Of a DNA stretch of 27,106 nucleotides, positions 10,671 through 19,914 are shown piece after piece. The position numbers and the translations under genes are program-made. This DNA is from Coptodactyla brooksi (lineage: Eukaryota; Arthropoda; Insecta; Coleoptera; Scarabaeidae). The notes beneath the pieces were generated by a model. It saw only the letters and a program-made list of their open reading frames with translations, ran no database searches and had not been told where the DNA came from. The stretch covers positions 1 to 27,106 of the forward strand of contig JAWQRM010000186.1 in assembly GCA_033557675.1 (NCBI GenBank), in the 5' to 3' direction. Each line of letters opens with the position of its first letter. Positions within the stretch are counted from its first letter, which is position 1.

Positions 10671-10822
10671 GTTTTCACGATTCCAACATGAAAATTTGCT
10701 GCAATTGATTTTGATGTTAATTTTTCACGTTATTCTAAAATTTCGCCACTTAAATGTGTTTTATTTCCTTAATGTATGTATTCTCGCTTGCCATCCTTCG
10801 CAAGAACTTTATAAAAGAACAG

Positions 10823-11112
10823 TGAGTTCAAAATGAACTGTCTTTCTCAATAAATCAAGACCTCTCTAATCGGTCCAATATCCCTCATGGTGAGGGATGA
10901 TAGAAATATTAATGTACGTAAGAGAACGGTGATACATACCCGTACTGACGAATATTTTGTTAGTATGGTTCGCGACACGTTTCGACTTTCGTCATCTTCA
11001 AATGAATGACGAAAGTCGAAATCGTTCGGCCCAACATCGCTCGTAGTAAGGGATGTTGGGCTGATTGGAGAGGTCTTGATTCATTGAGAAAAGCATTTTA
11101 TTTCGAACTCAT
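10823..11112. mobile_element. MITE-like inverted-repeat element, about 290 bp
   Basis: The ends are inverted copies of about 65-70 bp: 10823-10890 (TGAGTTCAAAATGAACTG ... AATCAAGACCTCTCTAATCGG) against 11040-11112 (read in reverse, GAGTTCGAAATAAAATGC ... AATCAAGACCTCTCCAATCAG). By eye they are about 80 percent identical. The centre holds a second, perfect hairpin with 16-bp arms at 10980-10995 and 11006-11021 (TTTCGACTTTCGTCAT and its complement). It has no coding capacity. With the SINE head before it, it interrupts the piggyBac transposase. Confidence 0.7.
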
Positions 11113-11209
11113 CGTTTCGAAAACACATTTAAATGGAGAGATATTAAAGTAGAAAAAGTGCAATTTAGAAGTTTATGTTAGTAAGCAACCGACTTACCAT
11201 ATCAGATGA

Positions 11210-11958
11210 ACAACTTCCCAGATGCTATTGTAGAAAAGATGTATCCTTCAAGATCTCTTGTAACGATTGATAATTGGTTCCCAAGTTTTAGACTCACAGA
11301 AAATTTGGGAAGTACTTCCGAATTACTGTTATAGGCACCGTTAGAAAGGACAAAACAGACTTGCCTTTCCGTCCAGTAAACCGTCCCGAAAAAACAACAA
11401 TGTTTCCATTTCATGAAAATTGTACCCTTCTATTATATATCACAAAAAAAGAGAAAAGTTTTGCTCATGTTCGGTTTGCATGGAGACGACTGCATTGACA
11501 GTGAAATGGAAAAACCCGAAATAATAATCATGTTCTATCAAGGTAAGGTAAGGTAAGGTAAGTGGTGTCGATGCAGTGGATAAAGATTTTCGTGTATAAC
11601 TCTGCTCGTGCCACTCGAAGATGGTTATTTTCTAATGCATATTGAATGTGGCTGGTATACATTCTCCCACCATACAAAAGGCCAACGATATAAATTCGAA
11701 ACTTGTTCGAAGAGAATTTAACTTTCTTTTGAACTCATAGGCACTCATCTTCAGTCTCATTCTAATATATCTAATATTCCAATAACATTAAAAAATAAAA
11801 TTCGTGGAATTATTGGAACGGATGTTGCTGAACAACCTGCTGAACTCTTAGAAAATCGACGAAATAGGTGTTCAATGTGTGATAGGAAAAATATCGACCA
11901 ACTCGATATTACTGTAAAAAATGTTACACATACCTGTGTTTGAAACATTCAACCATTA
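11210..11958 (+). pseudogene. piggyBac transposase, catalytic C-terminal part
   Basis: The continuation of the transposase begun at 9769 is visible in alternating frames: LVTIDNWFPSFRLTENL; ITVIGTVRKDKTDLPFRPVN; RPEKTTMFPFHEN; LLMFGLHGDDCIDSE; GVDAVDKDFRV; NSARATRRW; and finally CSMC followed by VTHTC and CLKHS. IDNWF and GVDAVDK are the motifs around the second and third catalytic aspartates of piggyBac enzymes; the first aspartate region should lie in the interrupted gap and is not seen. The CxxC ... CLKH tail is the cysteine-rich DNA-binding end. At least four frameshifts or stops are present. A GGTAA pentamer run (11541-11560) lies exactly before GVDAVDK, where family members have a short N-T-K-G linker, and it destroys the frame. 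Confidence 0.85.
11541..11560 (+). repeat. GGTAA pentanucleotide microsatellite
   Basis: Four to five copies of GGTAA lie inside the piggyBac catalytic region, where the family normally has a lysine-glycine linker (AAG GGA GG-like codons). It probably grew from that purine-rich codon run after the gene died. Confidence 0.8.
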
Positions 11959-11959
11959 T

Positions 11960-13205
11960 GTGTTTCAATAGTTTTGAAACAGCAGAATTAGCAGCTGTTT
12001 AACTTTTTCTTTATATAATCCAGATGTATGTTTTTCTTGTTACTAGCGCTTTTTAGATTGTTTTTATGTTAAATTAGTAAGTTAATTAACGTTAAGTTAA
12101 TATATTCATGTTTGAGTTTTCGAATTATTTTTGAGTTTCTCTTATTTTTAATACAACTCTGAGAAGTGCATAAATATATTTTATTCACATTCCAGACATT
12201 TCTCTTCCAAATACTTGGTAATCCCAACTATCTATGAGAAATAGCCTATTTCTAGATGCAGGTTGGGGGCCCGCAGCGATCACTGGTGTATCAGTCAAGC
12301 GCGACTACTGAGATATTTATAACTTTGTTTTGACTATTTGCAACATACTAAATCTTCTCATTGTACTTATTATGCGCGGTTGAGCCAGGCATGCGTTGTG
12401 CAATGCATGTTTTGTAGCTAGGAAAAAGTTACAGTTTCGTTAACTACATTTGCTAATGAGTTCACCGCAAACATCCACATTGTAATAATCAGAAAAGCCT
12501 TGTAATTCTACTCCAATATCCTCCACTGTTGTTTGAGCTTCAAAATAGATCTTGGCTTATGGTGTCTACATTGTCTTGATGATTTGACGCAGTAGAGAGT
12601 ATTTTAGAAAATCATGTAGGCAAGGGGTGGGGGTAAGGTGGGAAAAGCTGAATTGTCCGCTATTTGATTACTCCAAAGCACTTAAAAATCAATTAGGCGT
12701 CGCCTAATTCCTGGCGTTAATTAGGCATCATCTAATTGCTTCTAGTCTTTTATTGCATCCCAACAGAAGCAGATGACTTGTAGCCCTATACGTATAATAT
12801 CTGGGATTTATGCAATTAATGGAATTCTTGTAAATGGAAATGTGCTCGTGCACCGTCCAACTAATATTTGCCTTAAATTTATTACATCAAGTTCACCTTA
12901 TAAAGGTGTAAGTAACAGTGGCCATTTATAACACATGGTGGTCCACATCGACCCAACATTCTGGTGTTGCATCTGATACTTATCGCATACACTTATCCGA
13001 TACTGATGGTAAATGTCTCGAAAACGGTGATTTAGTGACCTTTTGAAAATATACGTCTTTTGTTTAAGAATTATTCGGAAATATTTCCCGTTAATTTATT
13101 CTTAATAAATTAAACAAGCATACACTTTATGAGCTGCACCAAATTTAGGAACAAATTCCAATTTATCACGCAAAAAGGCCATTGCGATTGATATTGCGAA
13201 AAATA
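11960..13205. other. AT-rich region, one perfect palindrome
   Basis: No gene was recognised. AATTAGGCG-T-CGCCTAATT at 12691-12709 is a perfect palindrome around a single base. It is followed 20 bp on by a worn partial copy (AATTAGGCATCATCTAATT). The rest is unassigned; no 3' piggyBac end with TTAA flank was found here. Confidence 0.5.
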
Positions 13206-13207
13206 TA

Positions 13208-13883
13208 CAGGGTGCCCATTATGTATGGAATATAGTATATATCTCAATAAATATCGATCATCTTTGTAAAAAAATTTAAATAAAAGTTGTTTATCGTTTT
13301 ATTGTCCATAATACGACAGCATTCAATTGTTTTTATTTCAGAAAACAAATGAGTAACGAATAACACTTTAATTTTTTTTAAATAGACCCTTTCATTAGGC
13401 TCATTTGATAGAGATTTTTTTCGATGGTGTGAAATATTAGTACCCTTATACCAGAAATTTTTTGAAAAAAATGTAAAAACTGTTTATAAGTTAATTTTAC
13501 TAATAACATGAATCTAAATACCCGAGATATGTTGAGATGTCTTAACAATTAAATGTAGGCTACCAATGTGACAGAATCTTGTTTATGTAATTAAACTAAC
13601 TATTAGGTACTAATAGTTAGTTTAAGGTAACTAACAATTAGGATAAGGTACTAACATTTTACATAATCGAAAAGAGAAAAAAATCTCTATCAAATGAGCC
13701 TAATAAAAGGGTGTATTGATATTAAAAAAAATAAAGTGTTATTCGTTACTCATTTGTTTTCTGAAATAAAAATAGTTGAATGTTGCCGTACTATGAAAAT
13801 GAAATGTTAAACAACTTTTATTTCAATTTTTTTTATAAAGTCAATATTTACTGAGATATGTGCCCATGCATAATGGGCACCTG
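13208..13883. mobile_element. Long-arm MITE, 676 bp, TA-flanked
   Basis: Inverted arms of about 218 bp each occupy 13208-13425 and 13666-13883. The left end is CAGGGTGCCCATTATG; the right end read in reverse is CAGGTGCCCATTATG. Shared inner landmarks include AACAAATGAGTAACGAATAA and TCATTTGATAGAGATTTTTT. TA at 13206-13207 and 13884-13885 fits a TA target duplication. The middle 240 bp holds no transposase but has a perfect 16-bp hairpin at 13591-13625. The TA duplication and CAGGGTG end resemble those of the Tc1/mariner-superfamily element that follows, which may have moved it. Confidence 0.85.
13591..13625. repeat. Perfect 16-bp hairpin inside the MITE
   Basis: TTAAACTAACTATTAG (13591-13606) and its exact complement (13610-13625) flank a 3-nt loop GTA at the centre of the long-arm MITE. 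Confidence 0.9.
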
Positions 13884-14124
13884 TATATACAGGGTGTTTG
13901 TTTTTTCAGGACCAACCGTGTATCTACGTTAATATTCAAGATATACTTAAAAGTCTTACATAAAAATGTAATGATGTTAAAAATGCAATTTGTTGAAAGA
14001 AGTTGATAGTATTTTATTACAATCTTCCGCTAGAGGTCGAGCGTCAACATTTTTTGGTTAAATGGAATTATATATTTTTTGTGCATTTATCTGATACAGA
14101 ATGGTTTGAACTTTACGAATATGT

Positions 14125-14270
14125 TACTGGAGTTAATAAACACCTTAACCACACCAAGATTGTTTAAAATCTCTCTTTCGACATATGTTTCGGTTTATTA
14201 GATTAACCGAGTAGTAACTAGCCGTAGCTCCAGTAACTACGAGACCACAGGCTTCCGTTTTTCTCCTATA
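14125..14270. mobile_element. 146-bp insertion with 13-bp target duplication
   Basis: The sequence TTTACGAATATGT occurs at 14112-14124 and again at 14271-14283, and the right arm of the host transposon has this site only once (as ACATATTCGTAAA near 15520). The 146 bp between are therefore an insertion with a 13-bp duplication. Near its ends are GTTACTGGAG and CTCCAGTAAC, an inverted pair. No coding sequence or A-tail is visible, so the class is open: a short SINE-like element or a small DNA element. Confidence 0.75.
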
Positions 14271-14399
14271 TTTACGAATATGTAATAATTTCATAGTATT
14301 GAATAGTGTTATTTGCTAGATAAATCAGTTTGGATATTATTTATTCAACGGAATTAATGAATACAACAAATACTAAGTTTTCTATGAAAACATTTAAAG

Positions 14400-15302
14400 T
14401 TTTTGTTCAAACTGATGCATAGACCAGCTCTTCTCAGTACTTGCCTCTGCGCCTTTCGTAACATGCATGGAGGTATTTATTGGCTTGCCTGCCTTATTCT
14501 ATTTTTTAGTTCTTGAACGTGTTCTGGCGAAGTCATGTAAACTTATTATTTGGTGTACCCCAAACAAAAAATTCTAAAATGGATAAATCTGGCGATCTAG
14601 CTGGCCAGGAGACAGGACCGCCATTTCCTATCCATTTGTTCCCGAATTTTATATTTAAAATATAACGAACATTTCTTGCATTATGAGGTGGCGCCCCATC
14701 TTGTCGAAACCATAGGCCAGGTCTAGTATCTAACGGTACACCCCTAGATAGTCATAAAATTCATTTTGAACAAAATGTCCGTATCTCTCATCATTACCTG
14801 ATGTATACCGAATTTGCCTGATTTCTCTTGGGTTTTCGTTGTCCCAGCAGTGATGGTGTTTTCTATTTGATATCCCATTCTTCGTAAAATTTGAGTCGAC
14901 GGTCCAAATTAATAAATTTATTAAGTTTCTGTGATTTATAAGCCAATTACGAAACGTAAATCGCCGTTCATGATCGCCTTCGTTTGAACCTTGCATTAAT
15001 TTAATTTTGTGTTGTTTCATTTTGTTTCTTCAAAACGTTAAAAATTTTATAATTTTTAAGCCTTAAGGCTACTGCAGCTTCCTGTATCGAATTACGTGGA
15101 TATGCTCTGAAGTATGCCAAAATTAGAATTTCTTTGGAATACCTCTTAAATTTCTTTCCAGACGGCGGCAATTGAAACTACCCATTCTACGTAAATTCGC
15201 ATTTAGTTTGGAAAAAGTCCGCGGATGTGACTGTTGCCTATCTGGATATAAGTTTTGATACATCTCACTAGCATCCGCATTCTTATCATTGCATCTGATA
15301 AA
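14400..15302 (-). pseudogene. Tc1/mariner-superfamily (DDE-3) transposase, broken
   Basis: Read on the minus strand in the order of the protein: MYQNLYPDRQQSHPRTFSKL and NLRRMGSF (N-terminal helix-turn-helix of the type I recall as DUF4817), PRNSIQEAAVALRLKNYKIF, then from 15020 KQHKIKLMQGSNEGDHERRF and FRNWL, IWTVDSNFTKNGISNRKHHH, NENPREIRQIR, NEFYDYL, and finally WFRQDGAPPHNARNV, KWIGNGGPVSWPARSPDL. These are the successive landmarks of the family, including all three catalytic aspartate contexts: the first is altered (WTVDSNF for WTDESNF), and the second (QDGAPPH) and third (SPDL) are kept. About 40 residues are missing after REIRQIR. Several frameshifts and stops are present, so it is inactive. 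Confidence 0.85.
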
Positions 15303-15938
15303 GATCTTTAATATATCAATTTTTCATCGTTTCTATAATGATTATTGGGCCATTATGATATTGCGAAGAGCCGTTGCAATGTAATTACCAACAAAAAATA
15401 TTATTTGTCAAACAAACAAGGCCTGCTTAGTATTTGTTGTATTAATTAACTCCGTTGAATAAATAATATTCGAAGTGATTTATCTCGCAAATAACACTAT
15501 TCAATACTATGAAATTTTGACATATTCGTAAAGTTGAAACAATCTCTATTAAATAGAATCTCTATTAAATAGATGCCTAAAAAATATATAATCCCATTTA
15601 AGAAAAAAAGTTGACTGTCGTCTTCTAGCAGAAAATTGTAATAAAATATTATTATGCCTTTTAACAAATTGCATTTTTAATATTATTAAATTTGTATACA
15701 ATATTTTTAACTCTATTTTGAATATTAAAGGATATACAAGGTTGCCCCTAAAAAACAAGCACTGTACAAAAGGTCTTGTCCAAACAGCATGTGTGGGTGT
15801 GCCAGGTGATGAAGAGCAAGAATTACATACGAACTAGGGGTCAGGAACGCGATTGTATCCCGCTAAAGGGCGTTAAGCTCTGGCAGAAGCAAGTGCGAGC
15901 AGTGGGATCAGTCGAAACGCGGACGTTGTAAGGAAAGC

Positions 15939-16311
15939 ATGAACCAGTACAGTAATGCAGAATTGATAAACATGCATTATGTGGTTCCAGCATGATGGGG
16001 CTCCCGCACATTTCAGCAGGAATGTACGTCAGTTCCTGGACTTGACGTACCCATGTCGCTGAATTGGCAGAGGCGGCTCTGTACCGTGGCCACTGTGATC
16101 CCCGGACCTAAGCATCCTGGGTTTCTATTTCTGGGGACATCTTAAGTCTCTGGTGTATGAGACACCCGTTCTTCCATCGGCCATGGACCTCATGAATCGG
16201 ATCACGAAAGCAGCGGCACATGTCCGGGAGACTCCTGACCAATTGGAACGCGTTCACGATTCCATGCGGCGCCACTTTAAGCAAGCATCGCGGCCCATGG
16301 GGCAAATTTGA
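15939..16311 (+). pseudogene. Tc1/mariner-superfamily transposase, internally deleted
   Basis: An ATG at 15939 begins MNQYSNAELINMHYV, the start of a transposase of the same broad family as the neighbour, and then the middle of the gene is missing. At 15982, in another frame, the C-terminal half resumes with WFQHDGAPAHFSRNVRQFLD, IGRGGSVPWPL, SPDLSILGFYFWGHLKSLVY, AMDLMNRITKAAAHVRETPD and MRRHFKQAS, ending at TGA 16309-16311. This second part is one continuous frame with just two stops, where the family has tryptophan (TGG now TGA) and arginine (CGA now TGA): simple transition decay. GC content is clearly above the surroundings, which suggests a younger insertion than its neighbours. Its flank 15767-15938 is probably the element's 5' region. 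Confidence 0.85.
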
Positions 16312-16364
16312 GAACTCGTTATGAATTATAACAATTTTCATTTGTATTTTGTACTTCGATTAAA

Positions 16365-16490
16365 GTTGAGGGTTTGGAACCTTTGGCTTTGTAACAACGT
16401 AAAACGAAGTCACCATTACGCCAAAATTTGTAGAGAGGATGCTCGACGCACGTTTCTCTAACCAAGTTAGCATCATCAGGAGCGATGAAA
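16365..16490 (-). repeat. Dispersed repeat family, copy 2
   Basis: On the minus strand this reads CATCGCTCCTGATGATGCTA ACTTGGTTAGAGAAACGTGC GTCGAGCATCC and then GGTGACTTCGTTTTACGTTG and GGTTCCAAACCCTCAAC. It is the best-preserved copy of the family and shows the whole core. It begins just after the transposase remnant at 16311. Confidence 0.65.
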
Positions 16491-17185
16491 GACTAATAAA
16501 GGTCTTTTTACACCGTTTCTTGTCTTTCTTTACGTCACGGTCACGATGCAATTACACCATCACGATCGCGTTTCCTGCCCCAGTTCCTATGTAATTCTTG
16601 CTCCTTATAACCTGACACATCTACACGTGCCGTTTGGACATGACCTTTTCAACCAACCTGTATATAGGTATTATAAAGTACATGTATATAGGTATTATTC
16701 AAAACTGTTATTATTTGCAGTTTTGCTATCCCAGATCATTTATTCAATTTTACTGCCATCAGTTAAATTATCTTTTTGAGGCAGATCATAATGAATTTTC
16801 TTTCCAACCAAATTGTGTTTGTGTTGATGCTCATTGCCTGCTCATTTACTTAAAGTTCGAAGATCTTCTATGTACACGTATCGGGACCCATGTTTAGTTT
16901 TAATATACATTCTTTATCATTGCTTATTTTAATGATTCTCTTGGATGGCTATTTTCTATTAATCAAATATCCCTTTGATTCATAAAAAAGATAGTCATCC
17001 ATTTATTATTATCAAATATATGCTAATACTGCTAAATTTTGTTTCTGACTATATTTTGATTATCGTCAGGTGAAATATAGGTGATTATCGTCACCTCTAT
17101 TTAAGAGATTCTACAATAATTTTGAAAAAAATATTTCAAGAAGAAAGGTAAATATGCCATATTAATAAAGATGCAAAGATAAACA
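16491..17185. other. AT-rich region with a short direct repeat
   Basis: TGTATATAGGTATTAT occurs at 16659-16674 and 16683-16698. A similar TATATGGGTATT pair lies at about 19675-19715. No gene was recognised. Confidence 0.5.
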
Positions 17186-17189
17186 TATC

Positions 17190-17560
17190 CGACCCAGAAT
17201 CCATCAATATCAGCAAGAGAAATCTCCAGGAATTTAGTAGATGCACACCGTGTGGTGTTAGAGAAACATAAGGTTCATTCATACAAATTATCGGTTGCAG
17301 AAACGTTACAATGATCATTATAGACGTTATTAAAACGTTGTGAATACACGAAACCCGATTTACCAGCTGAGATAAATAAGAAAAGCTACACATTAAATTT
17401 GGTTGCTTTGTTTGGTGTGGTGTTATTGGATCAACAATCATTTCCTACCCAATGATTATGATGTTGGATCACTTCAGTTTAAATACTCAGGCTATGCTAG
17501 AAGGATTTCTTCATAACGAAGAACTAGCTGTTCCTGAAAGACTATTCACGATTATGAAGA
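17190..17560 (+). pseudogene. Tc1/mariner-superfamily transposase middle fragment
   Basis: In alternating plus frames: SINISKR, REISRNLVDAHRVVLEKHKV, HSYKLSVAETLQ, CEYTK, then VWCGVIGSTIISYP and LNTQAMLEGFLHNEEL. The first part matches the second helix-turn-helix and linker (S.R.....V..VLK..K.HPYK...VQ.L) and the second the stretch just after the first catalytic residue (VW.G.IG..IIGP ... L....Y..FL.NEL). The region holding the first aspartate appears deleted between the two. It does not join to the other remnants in frame, and looks like a different subfamily. Confidence 0.55.
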
Positions 17561-17774
17561 AATTAGAAAAGTATGACAAGAGAACTACAGCATGTTAGTA
17601 AATGAAGAACCGATATATAGCGATAAGACAATGACTGAATTACTGAAATATAAAGGGATAAAGAAATTGCTGAAATATGGAGGCACAGTAAAAGAAATTG
17701 AAATAAATAAATAAAGTAAAATAAACTAAAAAAGGGTATTTCAAGAAATATAGGAGAAGAAGAAAATGCGAAAA

Positions 17775-18042
17775 TGGAGGAAAGGCATCATAAAACCATG
17801 TACAAAAAAAGGAAGGAAGGAAAAGTTCAAAAACTAGAGAGCAATTGTATTACTACTACTACGTTTTAAGATTTTCAAATATAAACAAAATTTTCAAACA
17901 AAATAATAAAAAAAGGTGCAGGGCCTATTATAGGAGACTATGAGCAAGGTTTTAGATCAGGAGTATCAACTAAGAGCGCTATCCATATACTTGAGCAAAT
18001 TGTAGAAAAAACTACGGAATATAATATATAACTTGACATAGT
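17775..18042 (+). pseudogene. Non-LTR retrotransposon reverse transcriptase, fragment A
   Basis: This is the early part of a LINE reverse transcriptase. Plus frames give WRKGIIKPCTKKGRKEKFKN, RAIVLLLLRFKIFKY and, from about 17940, IGDYEQGFRSGVSTKSAIHI followed by LEQIVEKTTEYNI and a stop. The pattern W..G.I.PI.KKG...C.NYR.I.LL ... GDYQ.GFR.GRST.D.I..L.QI.EK is highly typical. The catalytic YADD region is not here. A related fragment begins at 21087 with an overlapping stretch. Confidence 0.7.
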
Positions 18043-18114
18043 GTTACGGAGCCGGAAACTAATGTCTTTTTTTACATTAAATTCAAACAGATAAATTTTA
18101 ACACGTTTTTATTT

Positions 18115-18406
18115 TTAATCAATAATGTAATCATCCTCGTTATTAACAACCTTTTGCCATCTAGTGTGGAAACTTCCAATGGCGGATCGATAAAAATTAA
18201 TTGGTTTTTGAGCAAAATATCTGTAGGCGGCATTTTGGACATCATACAAATTTTCAAATTGTTTGCCATTTATAAAATGTTCGAAGTGGGAATAAATGGA
18301 AATCCGATGGCGCAATATCGCGCGTGTATGGTGGGTGAGGCAATACCCCAATTCATTAATTTTTTCTAAGGTTCGCCTTGCGCAGTGCGGTCTTGCATTG
18401 TCGAAT
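18115..18406 (-). pseudogene. mariner transposase C-terminal half
   Basis: From 18406 downward the minus strand reads FDNARPHCARRTLEKINELG, then in a shifted frame HPPYTRDIAPSDFHLF, then back in the first frame HFEHFINGKQF, NAAYRYFAQKP, and WQKVVNNEDDYIID with a stop at 18115. This is the mariner layout: DNARPH holds the second catalytic aspartate and YTRDIAPSD corresponds to YSPDLAPSD with the third. Two small indels compensate each other, leaving the first frame open for 96 codons but scrambling the third-aspartate region. Everything before FDNARPH is lost, exactly where the GATT satellite begins. It is a different mariner subfamily from the copy at 8345. Confidence 0.8.
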
Positions 18407-18822
18407 TGACCGATTGATTGATTAATTGTTTGATTGATCGATCGATTGATTGATTGACTATTTGATTAATTGGCTGATTGATTGATTGATTGAATAATTG
18501 GTTCATGGACTGCTTGACTGTCTCACTGACCGATTGGCTGATTGAATGATTGAATGATTGATCGATCGATTTATTGATTTACTGACTGATTGACCGATTG
18601 ATTGATTGATTTATTGATTTTTGATTGATTGATTGATTGACTGAATAATTGATTGATTGACTGACTGATTGACTTATTGATTGATTGATTGATTAATTGG
18701 CTAATTAACTGATTGTCTGACTCAGTGACGAACTGACTAATTGGCTGATTGTCCGGTTGGCTGATTAACTGATTGATTTGTTGGCTTATTGATTGACTGA
18801 TTGATCGATTGATTGATTGAAA
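18405..18822 (+). repeat. Degenerate GATT tetranucleotide satellite, about 410 bp
   Basis: Nearly every four bases follow GATT with frequent GACT, GATC, AATT and GGCT variants, and the 4-nt register is mostly maintained. It begins directly at the mariner sequence ATTGTCGAATTGACCGATTG, suggesting the array expanded from, or inserted into, the transposon. Blocks such as GATTGATTGACTGA recur, hinting at higher-order duplication. Confidence 0.9.
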
Positions 18823-19364
18823 ACGCTTCTGTACTGTTCCCCTGAAGAAATAAGTTGCATGTGGTTACCTTTGTTTACTTCGGACATATTATGCGGGACC
18901 CAAACTCCTGCTTTGCTTACTTTAGCAATCTGCTATAAATGTTCTTGGATGGTCGTCCAATGGTTGATTTAAGGTAGCTACACACGTAACGATATATCGA
19001 AGCGATTACAATCTGCACAGTTAAATCGTATCGCCCTGGTGTCTCCACACGCCACCGATATCTGCATAACCTCGCGCGAAATACATGTCATCTACAATTA
19101 TTGAAGATGATGGCGCACTTGCGTTTTTGTTCTTGATTATCTGCATAAAGAAAAAAAATCCTGTAGTATATAGAGTAAAAGCGAACTTTTAAATGAGTTT
19201 CGCTCCAAATTCGCTCCAAAAGAGCGGCATAACTATTTAAGGATGCACGAGGAAACGTACTTAAACATCCTGGCTTTAGTCTCTCCACTAAAAAAGAAAA
19301 AGGATAACAATGAGAAGAAAAGCAAAGGAAAAGGGCATATAAGTATATGCGAGAGTCGGGTAAT
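18823..19364. other. Unassigned region after the satellite
   Basis: Short frames only. An A-rich patch lies at 19290-19330. No family was recognised. Confidence 0.5.
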
Positions 19365-19500
19365 ATTTAGCCTTTCATTGCCCCTAAAGATGCTAACTTG
19401 GTTAGCGAGGGAGTCGAACGGGAAGCTTTTATTTTGGATGTAGTAGTGACAATTGTTTAACTTTGTTATAAATAATTCATAAAGGTGCCAAATCCACAAC
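19365..19500 (+). repeat. Dispersed repeat family, copy 3
   Basis: The core AAGATGCTAACTTGGTTAGC GAGGGAGTCGA and the trailing GTAGTGACAATTG ... AAAGGTGCCAAATCCACAAC align with the copy at 16365-16490 (ACTTCG ... AAAGGTTCCAAACCCTCAAC). Confidence 0.6.
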
Positions 19501-19764
19501 TCCAGTTAGAACATATTTATCAACCAAATGATGTTTATATGAGGATCTCGAGTCGAAATCATCGACTCCAGGTCCTGATAGTGCGTGCGATGGTTGTGGA
19601 GGCGCAACCACCACACCATTTCCAATCATTTTCCAAGCTATTTTTAGACTTTAGTGTATTCTTCATGTAGCAAATATATGGGTATTTTCCTAAAATATTT
19701 TTCACATATATGGGTATTAGATATTGACGTCCTGACCAAGAAACTGGAATATTTTGGTTGTAAG

Positions 19765-19827
19765 CTGAATGAGAGTCTCTTTCATCGTTCCTGATTATGC
19801 TAAATTGGTTAGCAGAACATGCGTCGT
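19765..19827 (+). repeat. Dispersed repeat family, copy 4
   Basis: TTTCATCGTTCCTGATTATG CTAAATTGGTTAGCAGAACA TGCGTCG matches the 5' core of the family and stops where a hairpin begins at 19825. Confidence 0.6.
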
Positions 19828-19914
19828 GCAGGTTTTTCCAGTTTTGGAAAAACCTGCACGAAAAACGTTTGAAAAACGTTTTAATGTAGTTAGGACGACT
19901 ACATTAAAACGTTT
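19825..19914. repeat. Two perfect hairpins in tandem
   Basis: The first hairpin has 16-bp arms, 19825-19840 (CGTGCAGGTTTTTCCA) and 19845-19860, with a 4-nt loop. The second has 17-bp arms, 19874-19890 (AAACGTTTTAATGTAGT) and 19898-19914, with a 7-nt loop. A 12-bp direct repeat, GTTTAACTTTCA, follows at 19911-19922 and 19939-19950. Perfect arms in otherwise decayed DNA point to recent origin, for example by template switching. Confidence 0.9.

Larger units (their letters stand above)
13890..15764 (-). mobile_element. Tc1/mariner-superfamily transposon with about 335-bp inverted repeats
   Basis: A complete but decayed element is flanked by TA (13888-13889 and 15765-15766). The left arm starts CAGGGTGTTTGTTTTTTCAG; the right arm read in reverse starts CAGTGCTTGTTTTTTAGG. 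The arms continue for about 335 bp, sharing AAAAATGCAATTTGTT, TTTCATAGTATTGAATAGTG and TTATTTATTCAACGGA, up to about 14390 on the left and 15430 on the right. The left arm is longer only because it carries a 146-bp insertion at 14125-14270. Between the arms the minus strand encodes a broken transposase. Such long arms are unusual, since most relatives have 20-200 bp ends. The arms differ at many positions, so the insertion is old. Confidence 0.85.

Noticed and set aside
11202..11414. A 70-codon minus-strand frame
   Set aside because: It is antisense to the piggyBac catalytic region.
11541..11560. Telomere-type repeat
   Set aside because: The unit GGTAA (TTACC) is not the insect TTAGG telomere unit, and the run is only four to five copies inside piggyBac codons.
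17136..17441. A 101-codon minus-strand frame
   Set aside because: It is the antisense shadow of the plus-strand transposase remnant at 17190-17560.
18405..18822. CRISPR-like or coding tandem repeat
   Set aside because: The unit is only four bases, with no spacers and no open frame; it is a degenerate microsatellite.
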